DNA from: Nocardia cyriacigeorgica
GTDB lineage: Bacteria; Actinomycetota; Actinomycetes; Mycobacteriales; Mycobacteriaceae
Direction of reading: 5' to 3'
Assembly: GCF_005863245.1 (NCBI RefSeq)
Contig: NZ_VBUT01000001.1
Location: 434,001 to 498,000 of the forward strand
Length of the DNA stretch: 64,000 bases
Below, piece after piece: positions 53,148 to 61,128 of this stretch. Under the pieces are notes generated by a model. The model saw nothing but the letters and a program-made list of their open reading frames with translations, did not search any database and was not told the origin of the DNA. How positions within the stretch are numbered: position 1 is the stretch's first letter; each line of letters opens with the position of its first letter. The position numbers and the translations under genes are program-made.

Positions 53148-55529
53148 TCAGCCGGAGCGCCCCAACCACGCCGGATGCCACAGCCGTCCGCTGTCGGTCC
53201 AGTTCATGAACCGAACCGTGCCGGAGATCTCCGGGGTCACCCAGGTGGCGTCCTTGGTTTCCTCACGCGACATCTCGTTGACGAACGGGCTGGTTTTGCG
53301 GCGACGCCGCTGGAGTTTCGCGGCCAACGCACGCATTTCGTCCTCGCTGAATCCGGTGCCCACCCGGCCGACGTAGATCAGTTTGCCGTCGTCGGGAATG
53401 CCGACCAGCAGCGACGCGAATGGCCGCGCCGCACTGGCCCGGAACCCGCCGACGACCACCTGCTGGGTTTGCCAATTGCGCTGTTTGACCCAGGAATGCC
53501 CGCGCTTACCCGGCAGATACACCGAGTCCCTGCGCTTGGCGACGACGCCTTCGGCCCCGACCTCGCGGCTGACGTTCAGCGCGTCCTCGCCGGAGCCTTC
53601 GAGCTGCGGCGGCACCGATAGGGCGGGTGTGGTCGCGGCGAGCGCCTCGAGCACGTGCCGCCGGTCGCTGTAGCGTTTGCGGATGAGCGAGGTGCCGTCG
53701 AGGTACAGCAGGTCGAAGGCGACGAACTCGGCGCGGCGGGTATCGGCTTGCAGCAGCGCGAGATTGGCGACGCCATCGGCATCGAACACCACGGCCTCAC
53801 CGTCGAGCACCACGCGATGATCGGCCAGGTCGTCGGCGAGGGCGGCGACATACGGATAACGGTCGGTGACGACGGTGCCCGCGCGGCTGCGCAACGTCGG
53901 TGTGCCGTAATCGAATTCGAGGATCAGCCGGTAGCCGTCCCATTTCGTTTCGAAGGCCCATTCCTTCGGATCGAGGCCGGCGACCTCGCCGGTGGTGGCG
54001 AGCATCGGGGAGAGGCCGCGCGGTAATTCGGCGCCACCGGATCGTTCGGCGGGCCGATCGCCGGTGGGCTCCGACTGGCGTGAACCCGGCGCCGCTCGCT
54101 GCCCCGTAGTCGAGCTCGCTGCCCCGTCACCGTCGCCGGGCTGCTCCCGCATGAGATGCATCAACCAGTTCTTGCCGCCAGTCCGGATCAGCGCGAATCG
54201 ACCTTGTAATCGCTCCCCCCGCATCACCACGATCACCTCGTCGTCACGCCACTTCTCGGCCTCATAGGTGCCCGAATCCCAGATCGTCATCGTTCCGGCC
54301 CCGTACTCGCCCTTCGGGATGGAACCGTGGAAGTCCAGGTACTCCAGCGGATGGTCCTCGGTGTGGACGGCGAGGCGGTTCTCCTTGGTATCGGTGGGCG
54401 GGCCTTTCGGCACGGCCCACGACACCAGCACACCGTCGCGTTCCAGCCGCACATCCCAGTGCAGCCTGCGTGCGTGATGCTCCTGGATGACGTACCGGTT
54501 GCCGGGTCCGGGCGTGGGCGGATGCTCGGGAACGGGTTCCGGCGTGCGCGAGGGATCACGCATGGACCGATACACGCTCAACGGGTCCGGGCGCTGCGCA
54601 CCGGCTTGCGAGATCGGCGGGTCGAGACCGGCCAGCAGATCGCCGTCGTCCTGGAAGCGCGCGAGCACCTCGTCGAATCGCAGGTGCCGCAACGACTCCC
54701 GGTCTTCGATCTCCTCCCAACTACGCGGTGCGGCGACGTTCGGCTGCGCGCGGCCACGCATGGAGTACGGCGCGATGGTGGTCTTGGCCGGATTGTTCTG
54801 GCTCCAGTCCAGGAACACCTTCCCGGTGCGCACCTTCTTCGCCATCGTCGCGGTGACGAGATCCGGATGAATCTTCTCGAGGTTGGTGGCGACCTGTTTG
54901 GCGACGGTGGACGCGCCACCGGGGCTCAGCACCCGATCCAACGGCACGTACAGGTGAATTCCCTTGCTACCGCTGGTCACCGGGAACGCGCGCAACCCGA
55001 TCTCGGCGACCATATCGCGCACCTCGAGCGCCACCGTCGCGCATTCGGCCAAACCTACTTCCGGGCCAGGGTCCAGATCGAAGACCAGCCTGGTGGCCGG
55101 CCCCATCTGGTCGCCGTCGAAACGCCATTGCGGCACATGCACTTCCAGCGACGCCTGCTGCCCGATCCAGGCGAGTCCGGCTTCGGAATCGATCAGCGGA
55201 TAGGTGACCGTGCGATCGGAATGGCGCATCGCGCGCCGCGGCAGCCAATCGGGTGCGTGTTCGGCGAGATTCTTCTCGAAAAACGAGGGCTCCTCGACGC
55301 CGTTGGGCCAGCGTTTCCTGGTGACGGGGCGTCCGGCCACATGCGGCAGCATGGCGGGGGCGATCGCCGTGTAATAGGCGATGACCTCGCCCTTTGTGGT
55401 CCCGGATTCCGGGTAGAGCACCTTGTCCAGGTTGCTCAGTTCGATTGTGATGACTGGCTCGCCCGCCGCATCGCGGAAACTGCGGCGTGCCCCGTTGTCC
55501 GTGGCCCGGCGGCGGGAACCGGCGTTCAT
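53148..55529 (-). CDS. ligD: Multifunctional non-homologous end-joining DNA ligase LigD
   Basis: A 793-residue protein with the mycobacterial order polymerase-phosphoesterase-ligase. Polymerase domain (about 25-300): LDKVLYPESGTTKGEVI, TSGSKGIHLYVPL and the metal Asp pair in VFDLDPGPE. Phosphoesterase (about 340-450): IQEHHARRLHWDVRLERDG, GSIPKGEYGAG. Ligase (about 500-793): KxDG motif AFETKWDGYRLILE with the adenylated Lys, LDGEAVVFD, AEGVVAKRRDS, and the OB fold ending SFVNEMSREE-like. All catalytic elements seem present. Ku, adjacent in M. tuberculosis, is not in this window. Start 55529 is preceded by GGGAACCGG. Confidence 0.95.
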   Translation of the reverse strand: MNAGSRRRATDNGARRSFRDAAGEPVITIELSNLDKVLYPESGTTKGEVIAYYTAIAPAMLPHVAGRPVTRKRWPNGVEEPSFFEKNLAEHAPDWLPRRAMRHSDRTVTYPLIDSEAGLAWIGQQASLEVHVPQWRFDGDQMGPATRLVFDLDPGPEVGLAECATVALEVRDMVAEIGLRAFPVTSGSKGIHLYVPLDRVLSPGGASTVAKQVATNLEKIHPDLVTATMAKKVRTGKVFLDWSQNNPAKTTIAPYSMRGRAQPNVAAPRSWEEIEDRESLRHLRFDEVLARFQDDGDLLAGLDPPISQAGAQRPDPLSVYRSMRDPSRTPEPVPEHPPTPGPGNRYVIQEHHARRLHWDVRLERDGVLVSWAVPKGPPTDTKENRLAVHTEDHPLEYLDFHGSIPKGEYGAGTMTIWDSGTYEAEKWRDDEVIVVMRGERLQGRFALIRTGGKNWLMHLMREQPGDGDGAASSTTGQRAAPGSRQSEPTGDRPAERSGGAELPRGLSPMLATTGEVAGLDPKEWAFETKWDGYRLILEFDYGTPTLRSRAGTVVTDRYPYVAALADDLADHRVVLDGEAVVFDADGVANLALLQADTRRAEFVAFDLLYLDGTSLIRKRYSDRRHVLEALAATTPALSVPPQLEGSGEDALNVSREVGAEGVVAKRRDSVYLPGKRGHSWVKQRNWQTQQVVVGGFRASAARPFASLLVGIPDDGKLIYVGRVGTGFSEDEMRALAAKLQRRRRKTSPFVNEMSREETKDATWVTPEISGTVRFMNWTDSGRLWHPAWLGRSG

Positions 55530-55589
55530 CCGGTTCCCGCCGCGCTCGGCCTGCGGACAGTCATTGCCCTGCGGGCGGTCTCGGCTCGA

Positions 55590-55823
55590 TCAGGCCTGCG
55601 GTGGCACCTGGCCGCCGCCCGGCTGCTGGCCCGGCTGCTCCGGCGGCACGACCTTCTTCGCGGCTTCCTTGCCCTTCTGGATCTTGTCGGAGTACTTGCC
55701 CTTGGTCTTCTGATCGATGAACTCGCCACCCTTGTCGATGGCGTCATTGATCTTGTCCGCGTTCTTCGCCGCGGCCTCCTGACCCTTGCCGACCAGGCCC
55801 TTCAAGGTGTCCAACAGACTCAT
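55590..55823 (-). CDS. MT0933-type antitoxin-like small protein with Pro/Gly tail
   Basis: A 77-residue paralogue of the protein at 52792. Shared core: LLDTLKGLVGKGQEAAAKNADK, INDAIDKGGEFIDQKTKGKY, SDKIQKGKEAAKK. It differs by a Pro/Gln/Gly tail (PPEQPGQQPGGGQVPPQA). ATG 55823 has AGGA close upstream. It lies 60 bp upstream of ligD on the same strand, so co-transcription with ligD is likely. No toxin gene is adjacent. The family name comes from mycobacterial homologues and activity is unproven. Confidence 0.85.
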   Translation of the reverse strand: MSLLDTLKGLVGKGQEAAAKNADKINDAIDKGGEFIDQKTKGKYSDKIQKGKEAAKKVVPPEQPGQQPGGGQVPPQA

Positions 55824-55861
55824 ATGTCCTACGTCCTTCCTTGTGCGGTCGTTCGAGGTGT

Positions 55862-57004
55862 TCACCCGATATCTTTCCACCACAACTGCCCGGACGGCAG
55901 GTCATCGGGATCCAGCCGCTCCCCCGGCTTCGGGACCGCCACCGTGGTGCCGGCCGCCCGTGCCGCCGTCACCATCCGCTGCACCGGCTCCGACCATCCG
56001 TGGAAGGCCAGATTGAACGTCGCCCAGTGGATCGGGACCAGCAGGCCGTGGGCGGGATCGCCGGCACACAGATCGGCGTGCGCGCGCACCGCCTCTTCCG
56101 GATTCATGTGCACATCGGTCCAGCGTTCGTCGTAGGCGCCGATCGGCAGCAGCGTCAGATCGAAGGGACCGAGCGTGGTACCGGCCTCGGCGAAGGCCTT
56201 GGTGTAGCCGGTGTCGCCGCCGAAATACACGCGGCGAGTGGGGCCGGCCAGCGACCACGAGGCCCACAGCGTGGTGTTGCGGATCAGGCCGCGGCCGGAG
56301 AAATGCCGCGCCTCCACACAGGTGATCGTCAGATCCTCGCCGTCGCGGGCACGACCCAGCTCCGACAGAGAAATCGAACCGCCCCAATCCAATTCGACGA
56401 TCCGCTGATCGGGCACACCCCAGTGCCGCAGATGCGCGCCGATGCCGACAGGCACCACGAACGGTGCGCTCTGCCCGGCCACCAGCGCCCGCACGGTGGC
56501 GGCGTCGAGATGGTCGTAATGGTCGTGGGAGATGATCACCGCGTCCACCGGCGGCAGCTCCGACAGCGGAGCGGGCACCGGATGCAGCCGGGCCGGACCC
56601 ACCAGCGGGGAGGGCGAGACCCGCTCGCTCCACACCGGATCGGTGAGGATGCGGTAGCCGTCCACCTCGATCAACGCCGTCGCGTGCCCGTACCAGGTGA
56701 CGGCCAGATCGGCCGCCTGCGCGGGCAGCTGCGGCGTCACCAGCGGCACCGGCCGCGCCGGGCGTCCGGCATGGCGCTGGGTGAGGAACGAGCGCAGCAG
56801 CGACGGCGCCGCACCCGGCGCGATCTGGCTGCTCGGCTCGGTGTTGTGGAACTGCCGGTTGCGGTAGCTGGTGGCGCCGGTCGCGTACGGCTGGATCGCC
56901 GAGATCGAGGCACCCATCGCGGTGGGCAGACCCCATACCGCCCGCGCCACCCAGGTGAGGCCGAGCGCGCCCGCGGCGCCGGTGGCGATCCGTCGTATGC
57001 GCAT
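55862..57004 (-). CDS. MBL-fold metallohydrolase, NAPE-PLD-like
   Basis: A 380-residue lipoprotein-like or membrane-anchored metallo-beta-lactamase-fold enzyme. After a hydrophobic N-terminus (RIATGAAGALGLTWVARAV), the metal motif HDHYDHLD is at about residue 160. YFGGDTGYTKAFAEAG and PIHWATFNLAFHGWSEP hold the later ligands, and VTWYGHATALIEVDG is the first strand. The pattern is that of N-acyl-phosphatidylethanolamine phospholipase D-like proteins of bacteria. Start chosen at 57004 (AGGGG 5 nt upstream); ATG 57007 overlaps the enoyl-CoA hydratase stop (ATGA). The two are an operon. Confidence 0.88.
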   Translation of the reverse strand: MRIRRIATGAAGALGLTWVARAVWGLPTAMGASISAIQPYATGATSYRNRQFHNTEPSSQIAPGAAPSLLRSFLTQRHAGRPARPVPLVTPQLPAQAADLAVTWYGHATALIEVDGYRILTDPVWSERVSPSPLVGPARLHPVPAPLSELPPVDAVIISHDHYDHLDAATVRALVAGQSAPFVVPVGIGAHLRHWGVPDQRIVELDWGGSISLSELGRARDGEDLTITCVEARHFSGRGLIRNTTLWASWSLAGPTRRVYFGGDTGYTKAFAEAGTTLGPFDLTLLPIGAYDERWTDVHMNPEEAVRAHADLCAGDPAHGLLVPIHWATFNLAFHGWSEPVQRMVTAARAAGTTVAVPKPGERLDPDDLPSGQLWWKDIG

Positions 57005-57729
57005 CATCGCCCCTGGAATTTCGCCGCGCGCTTCTCTTGCCTGGCCAGCCGGCCCTCTTGGGCATCGGCGCTGGTCCACGCCGCTTCCAGAGCCTCGCGC
57101 TGTTGCGCGTTCTCCGGGTCGCGGGTGCCGTCGTCGTTGAGCACCAGCTTGAGATGGCGTAGCGATAGCGGCGCCAGTTCCGCGATGGATTTCGCCCAGG
57201 CCTGCGCGTCGGCCAGCGTGCCGATGCGATTGGCGAACCCGAAGCCGTAGGCGTCCTCGGCCGATACCGATTCCGCGCCAAGCAGGATGGTGCGGGCCGG
57301 GCCGCCACCGATCAGCGAGACCAGCCTGCGTACCGTCCACCGATCCACGGTGATGCCGAGCTTGGCGGCCGGAATGGCGATATACGAATCCGGCTCGAGG
57401 ACCCGCAGATCCGAGGCCAGAGCCAGCTGAACACCCGCACCGAGGGCGGCGCCGTTGATCGCCGAGATCACCGGGACCGGCGCCGATTCGATGGTGTGCA
57501 GCATCTCGAGAAGCCTGTCCAAGAACTCCTCGGAGTACACCCCGCCCAGATCCGCGCCCGCGCTGAAGATCGGCCCTCGGCCGGTGAGCACGATGACCCG
57601 TGCCTGCTCGGCGGCATCGATCACCGCATCACGCAGCTGCGTGACCAGCTCGATGTTCAGGGCGTTGCGGCGCTCCTCGCGCTGTAATTCGATGGTGACG
57701 ACGTCACCATCGCGGCTGACACCGAGCAT
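57004..57729 (-). CDS. Enoyl-CoA hydratase/isomerase family protein
   Basis: A 241-residue crotonase-fold protein. The oxyanion loop GRGPIFSAGADLGGVY and the second SAINGAALGAGVQLALASDLRV block are present. In the position of the first catalytic Glu the sequence reads GAGVQL, and the second is near AAKLGITVDRW, so one or both hydratase Glu residues appear to be replaced; it may be an isomerase or other crotonase. GGGGAGG lies 5 nt before ATG 57729. Overlaps the MBL-fold gene by 1-4 nt. Confidence 0.88.
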   Translation of the reverse strand: MLGVSRDGDVVTIELQREERRNALNIELVTQLRDAVIDAAEQARVIVLTGRGPIFSAGADLGGVYSEEFLDRLLEMLHTIESAPVPVISAINGAALGAGVQLALASDLRVLEPDSYIAIPAAKLGITVDRWTVRRLVSLIGGGPARTILLGAESVSAEDAYGFGFANRIGTLADAQAWAKSIAELAPLSLRHLKLVLNDDGTRDPENAQQREALEAAWTSADAQEGRLARQEKRAAKFQGR

Positions 57730-57906
57730 GCTTCCTCCCCAGCTGAACGAAATCCGACTGTTGAGTTCATGCTGCCACAGGAGCTGACACAGTCCGGGCG
57801 TGGCGCGAATGTGTGCGGTCACAGTGAGCGCCGATGGCCGGGCGCGGAGCGCGCCAGGCAGCCGGGCGACGCGATGCGGGGACGGATACGCATAGCATCG
57901 GACACT

Positions 57907-59091
57907 GTGCTGCCCGATCAGACGACGACCTCCGGCGATCCGGATTCCCAGCCGGTAGTGGCGGATTATCCGATTCTGGTGATCGGCGCCGGGCAGGCCG
58001 GGTTGTCCGCGGGGTATCACCTGCGCAGGCGTGGACTCGAGCCCGAACGCGACTTCCTGATCGTCGATCACGCGCCCGGCCCCGGTGGCGCCTGGCAGTT
58101 CCGCTGGCCCTCGCTCACGTTGACCACGGTGAACCGGGTGCACGATCTGCCCGGGATGTCGTTCGCGGAGACGCTGCCCGACGGCTCGGAGTCCGCACCC
58201 GCCGCGACCGCCGTCCCTCGTTATTACGAGCTCTACGAAAAGCGGTTCGACCTGCGGGTGCGCCGACAGGTGACGGTCAAGGTCGTCTGCGATCGCCGGG
58301 CGCACGGCGACAAAGCCCATGGACCGGCGGATAGCCCCGGCACGGATCGCAATGGCGTGCTGCACGTGGAAACCGATTCGGCGGGCACCATCCGGGTTCG
58401 CGGCCTGATCAACGGCACCGGCACCTGGGAGCATCCATTCATCCCGCGCTACCCGGGCGCGGACACCTTCGCCGGACGGCAACTGCATACGCGCGACTAT
58501 CAGACGGCCGGCGAGTTCGCGGGCAAACACGTCGTCGTGGTGGGCGGCGGCATCTCGGCGGTCCAGTTGCTCGACGAGATCTCCCAGGTCACCACGACAA
58601 CCTGGGTCACCCGCACAGAACCGAAGTTCCGGGAGACACCGTTCGCCGAGGACGACGGCAGGCGCGCGGTCGCCATCGTGGAAGACCGGGTGCGGCGCGG
58701 ATTGCCGCCCGGCTCGGTGGTGTCGGTGACCGGCCTGCCGCTCGACGACCGGCTGCGCGCCGCACGGGCGCGCGGCGTGCTGCACCGGCTGCCGATGTTC
58801 GATCACATCGAACCCGATGGTGTGCGCTGGGCCGATGGAACCTTCCAGCCCGCGGATGTGATTCTGTGGGCGACCGGGTTCCGGAGCGCGCTCGACCATC
58901 TCGCGCCGCTGCGGCTGCGCGGCCCGGGCGGCGGGATCACCATGACCGGGCGGCTGGCCACGCAGGTCGCCGTCGATCCGCGCGTACATCTCATCGGGTA
59001 CGGGCCGTCGGCCAGCACCATCGGCGCCAATCGGGCCGGGCGGGCGGCGGCGGTCGAACTCACCCAGTACTTGGGCGTGGGTAGCCGCTAG
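57907..59091 (+). CDS. FAD/NAD(P)-dependent flavoprotein monooxygenase-like protein
   Basis: A 394-residue protein with two Rossmann motifs: FAD at IGAGQAGLSAGYHLRRRG and NAD(P)H at VVGGGISAVQLLDEIS, and a closing VILWATGFRSALDHLAP. The FPRWP-like GPGGAWQFRWPSLTLTTVNRVHDLPG region is typical of actinomycete proteins annotated as trimethylamine or flavin monooxygenases. The Baeyer-Villiger fingerprint is not present. Start GTG 57907 is by alignment; an ATG at 57874 would add 11 residues. No Shine-Dalgarno at either. It is divergent from the hydratase gene. Confidence 0.86.
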   Translation: MLPDQTTTSGDPDSQPVVADYPILVIGAGQAGLSAGYHLRRRGLEPERDFLIVDHAPGPGGAWQFRWPSLTLTTVNRVHDLPGMSFAETLPDGSESAPAATAVPRYYELYEKRFDLRVRRQVTVKVVCDRRAHGDKAHGPADSPGTDRNGVLHVETDSAGTIRVRGLINGTGTWEHPFIPRYPGADTFAGRQLHTRDYQTAGEFAGKHVVVVGGGISAVQLLDEISQVTTTTWVTRTEPKFRETPFAEDDGRRAVAIVEDRVRRGLPPGSVVSVTGLPLDDRLRAARARGVLHRLPMFDHIEPDGVRWADGTFQPADVILWATGFRSALDHLAPLRLRGPGGGITMTGRLATQVAVDPRVHLIGYGPSASTIGANRAGRAAAVELTQYLGVGSR

Positions 59092-59165
59092 CCGACGCTC
59101 TCCGGAGCAGCTGGATCACGGCTGACACCAGCCCAGCAGTCGCCCACGGAGTGGGCAGCGAGCCG

Positions 59166-60020
59166 CTAGTCCAGGCCGGCGGCGAAGGTCGAGGGATCCG
59201 GGCCGACTCGACCGCCGTCGTCGAGGGCGCTGATCGCCGCCATCTGCTCACCGGACAGTTCGAAACCGAACACATCGAAGTTCGAGACGATGCGCGACGG
59301 CGTCACCGACTTCGGGATCACGATATTGCCCAGTTGCAGATGCCAGCGGATGATCACCTGCGCGGGGGTGCGGTCGACGGCGGCGGCGATCTCGGTGATC
59401 ACCTCGTTGTCGAGCAGCGTGCCCTGGCCGAGCGGGCTCCACGCCTCGGTCGCGATCGCGTGTTCGGCATGGTATTCGCGCAGCTCACGCTGGGTGAGGC
59501 GAGGGTGGAGCTCGATCTGGTTGACGGCGGGGATCTCGCCGGTCTCCCCGATCACCCGCTCCAGATCCGGGATCCGGAAGTTCGACACCCCGATCGAACG
59601 CACCCGGCCGTCGGCCTTGAGCGCCTTGAACGCCTTGAAGGTGTCGACGAAGCGATCCGCGGACGGCGCGGGCCAGTGGATCAGATACAGGTCGAGGTAG
59701 TCCAGGCCGAGCCGCTGCATGCTGGCGTCGAAGGCACGCAACGTGGAGTCGTAGCCCTGTTCGGAGTTCCACAGCTTGGTGGTCACGTAGATCTCGTCAC
59801 GGGGAATCCCGGACTGGCGGATCGCCCGGCCGGCGCCCTCCTCGTTGCCGTAGATCGCCGCGGTGTCGATGCTGCGGTACCCGGCCTCCAAGGCGGCCGT
59901 GACCACGGGAAACACATCGTCGGCCGGAACTTGGAACACCCCGAACCCGAGCTGCGGGATCACGTTCCCGTCGTTGAGCACGATCGAGGGAATGGCGCAG
60001 GTCTCGCTTCTGAAGGTCAC
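59166..60020 (-). CDS. Aldo/keto reductase (diketogluconate reductase-like)
   Basis: A 284-residue NADPH-dependent TIM barrel. Catalytic tetrad: Asp and Tyr in RSIDTAAIYGNEEGAG, Lys in VTTKLWN, His in LYLIHWPAPS. The later NQIELHPRLTQREL and VIIRWHLQLGNIVIPKS regions and cofactor loop PSRIVSNFDVF are diagnostic. Subfamily resembles 2,5-diketo-D-gluconate reductases but the true substrate is not predicted. Start is GTG at 60020 with poor ribosome-binding site. Divergent from the small HTH gene, 100 bp apart. Confidence 0.93.
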   Translation of the reverse strand: MTFRSETCAIPSIVLNDGNVIPQLGFGVFQVPADDVFPVVTAALEAGYRSIDTAAIYGNEEGAGRAIRQSGIPRDEIYVTTKLWNSEQGYDSTLRAFDASMQRLGLDYLDLYLIHWPAPSADRFVDTFKAFKALKADGRVRSIGVSNFRIPDLERVIGETGEIPAVNQIELHPRLTQRELREYHAEHAIATEAWSPLGQGTLLDNEVITEIAAAVDRTPAQVIIRWHLQLGNIVIPKSVTPSRIVSNFDVFGFELSGEQMAAISALDDGGRVGPDPSTFAAGLD

Positions 60021-60105
60021 GGATTCGACGGTAGAAGCGCCGGGGCCCATGGTCAACGAGCAGCCGGTACGTGTTGACACCGACTTGACGAACTGTTGGG
60101 TTTTT

Positions 60106-60120
60106 ACAACACTATGTTGT
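60106..60120. promoter_or_regulatory. Palindromic operator ACAACA-CTA-TGTTGT
   Basis: A perfect 15-bp palindrome immediately before the GTG start of the HTH gene. TTGACG upstream at 60084 could be a -35 element with the AT-rich stretch 60100-60116 as the -10 region, so the operator would block transcription start. Autoregulation by the HTH protein is the simple reading. Confidence 0.65.
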
Positions 60121-60396
60121 GTGAGCCCAGTAAGAAGAGGGGAAACCCTCCCGATCTACAACCGGATCGCGGTACTGCGCGCCGAGCATCGGATGAGCCG
60201 GGCCGCGCTGGCCGAGGCGGTGAACGTCAATGTGCAGACCATCGGTGCGCTCGAACGTGGCGATCACTATCCGAGCCTCGACCTGGCCCTGCGCATCTGC
60301 GACGTGTTCGACCTGCCCGTCGAGGCCGTGTTCTCGCGCACCGAGTTCGGGCCGCTGTCGGCCGAGCTCTACCCCCGGACGAAAGGACAGACATGA
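60121..60396 (+). CDS. Small XRE/YgzD-type helix-turn-helix regulator
   Basis: A 91-residue protein, almost only a Cro/C1 HTH: IYNRIAVLRAEHRMSRAALA, NVNVQTIGALERGDHYPSLDL, and a C-terminal VFDLPVEAVFSRTEF tail typical of YgzD/YozG-type proteins that control a neighbouring membrane gene. Start GTG directly follows the operator, so the transcript may be leaderless. It overlaps the next gene by 4 nt (ATGA), a coupled two-gene operon. Confidence 0.88.
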   Translation: MSPVRRGETLPIYNRIAVLRAEHRMSRAALAEAVNVNVQTIGALERGDHYPSLDLALRICDVFDLPVEAVFSRTEFGPLSAELYPRTKGQT

Positions 60397-60935
60397 CCAA
60401 CGCCACCACCGGTCTGCTCGACCGCTACCAGGAATATCGAGTCCGGCGCTGGCTGGTCCAGGAGGAACGGACCGCCGGGATGCTGCCCGGCTGGCGCACC
60501 CAGCGGCGGCGGCGCATGCTCGTCGTCGTCGTGACGGCGACGTTGATCGTGCTCGCGGTCGCCGGACTGCTCTGCGCATTCGGCCTCACCTGGGCCGCAC
60601 TGCTCACCCTGCCCGCCGCCGTCGTGTTCATGATCTCCTGGGTCATGTTGCGCATCGCGTCCAATCGCCAGGACCACGCGCCCGAGGAAGTGCTGGATGA
60701 ACTGGAGATCGCCGAACGCAACAAGGCGCACTCGGCGGGCCTGTCACTCACCCAGATGCTCACGCTGCCGCCGCTGATGTTCCTGATCTTCTCGGGCGCG
60801 ATCGTTCCCGAGGCCGACGCCTTCCGGACCGCGTACGCCGGTGGAGTGATGATGCTCGCGGCACTGCTCGCGGGTGGGTGCGCGCCGGCGATGATCCTGG
60901 GCTGGAATCGGCCGGACCCCGAGCCGGAGGGCTGA
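60393..60935 (+). CDS. Four-helix membrane protein in HTH-coupled operon
   Basis: A 180-residue integral membrane protein. Hydrophobic helices: LVVVVTATLIVLAVAGLLCA, LTWAALLTLPAAVVFMISWV, a pair separated by the charged APEEVLDELEIAERNKAHSA segment, then LPPLMFLIFSGAIV and YAGGVMMLAALLAGGCAPAM. The ordering HTH plus membrane protein, coupled at ATGA, is the classical DUF2178-like arrangement in actinomycetes and Firmicutes. Function is unknown; a sensor or transporter subunit is conceivable. GAAAGGAC precedes the ATG. Confidence 0.85.
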   Translation: MTNATTGLLDRYQEYRVRRWLVQEERTAGMLPGWRTQRRRRMLVVVVTATLIVLAVAGLLCAFGLTWAALLTLPAAVVFMISWVMLRIASNRQDHAPEEVLDELEIAERNKAHSAGLSLTQMLTLPPLMFLIFSGAIVPEADAFRTAYAGGVMMLAALLAGGCAPAMILGWNRPDPEPEG

Positions 60936-61128
60936 GGCGGAGGCCGGTGAGAGGTCGGTCGCTGAGAATCGACCGGATTCGATATCCGCCAGCCGCGAAG
61001 CACCCTCCAGAACCGCCGACCGTCCACTGGGGTCCGTAGCCCGGTGACCATGGCCGACGAGGCCGATGCCGCAGGGTTGCGAGCACGGCGCGGTCGCCCC
61101 CGGCGAACGCACTCGGACTCGCCGAAGG

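Noticed and set aside
52708..55900. A ku gene beside ligD
   Set aside because: I looked for the Ku partner because it adjoins ligD in mycobacteria, but both sides hold only small MT0933-type genes and a MBL-fold gene.
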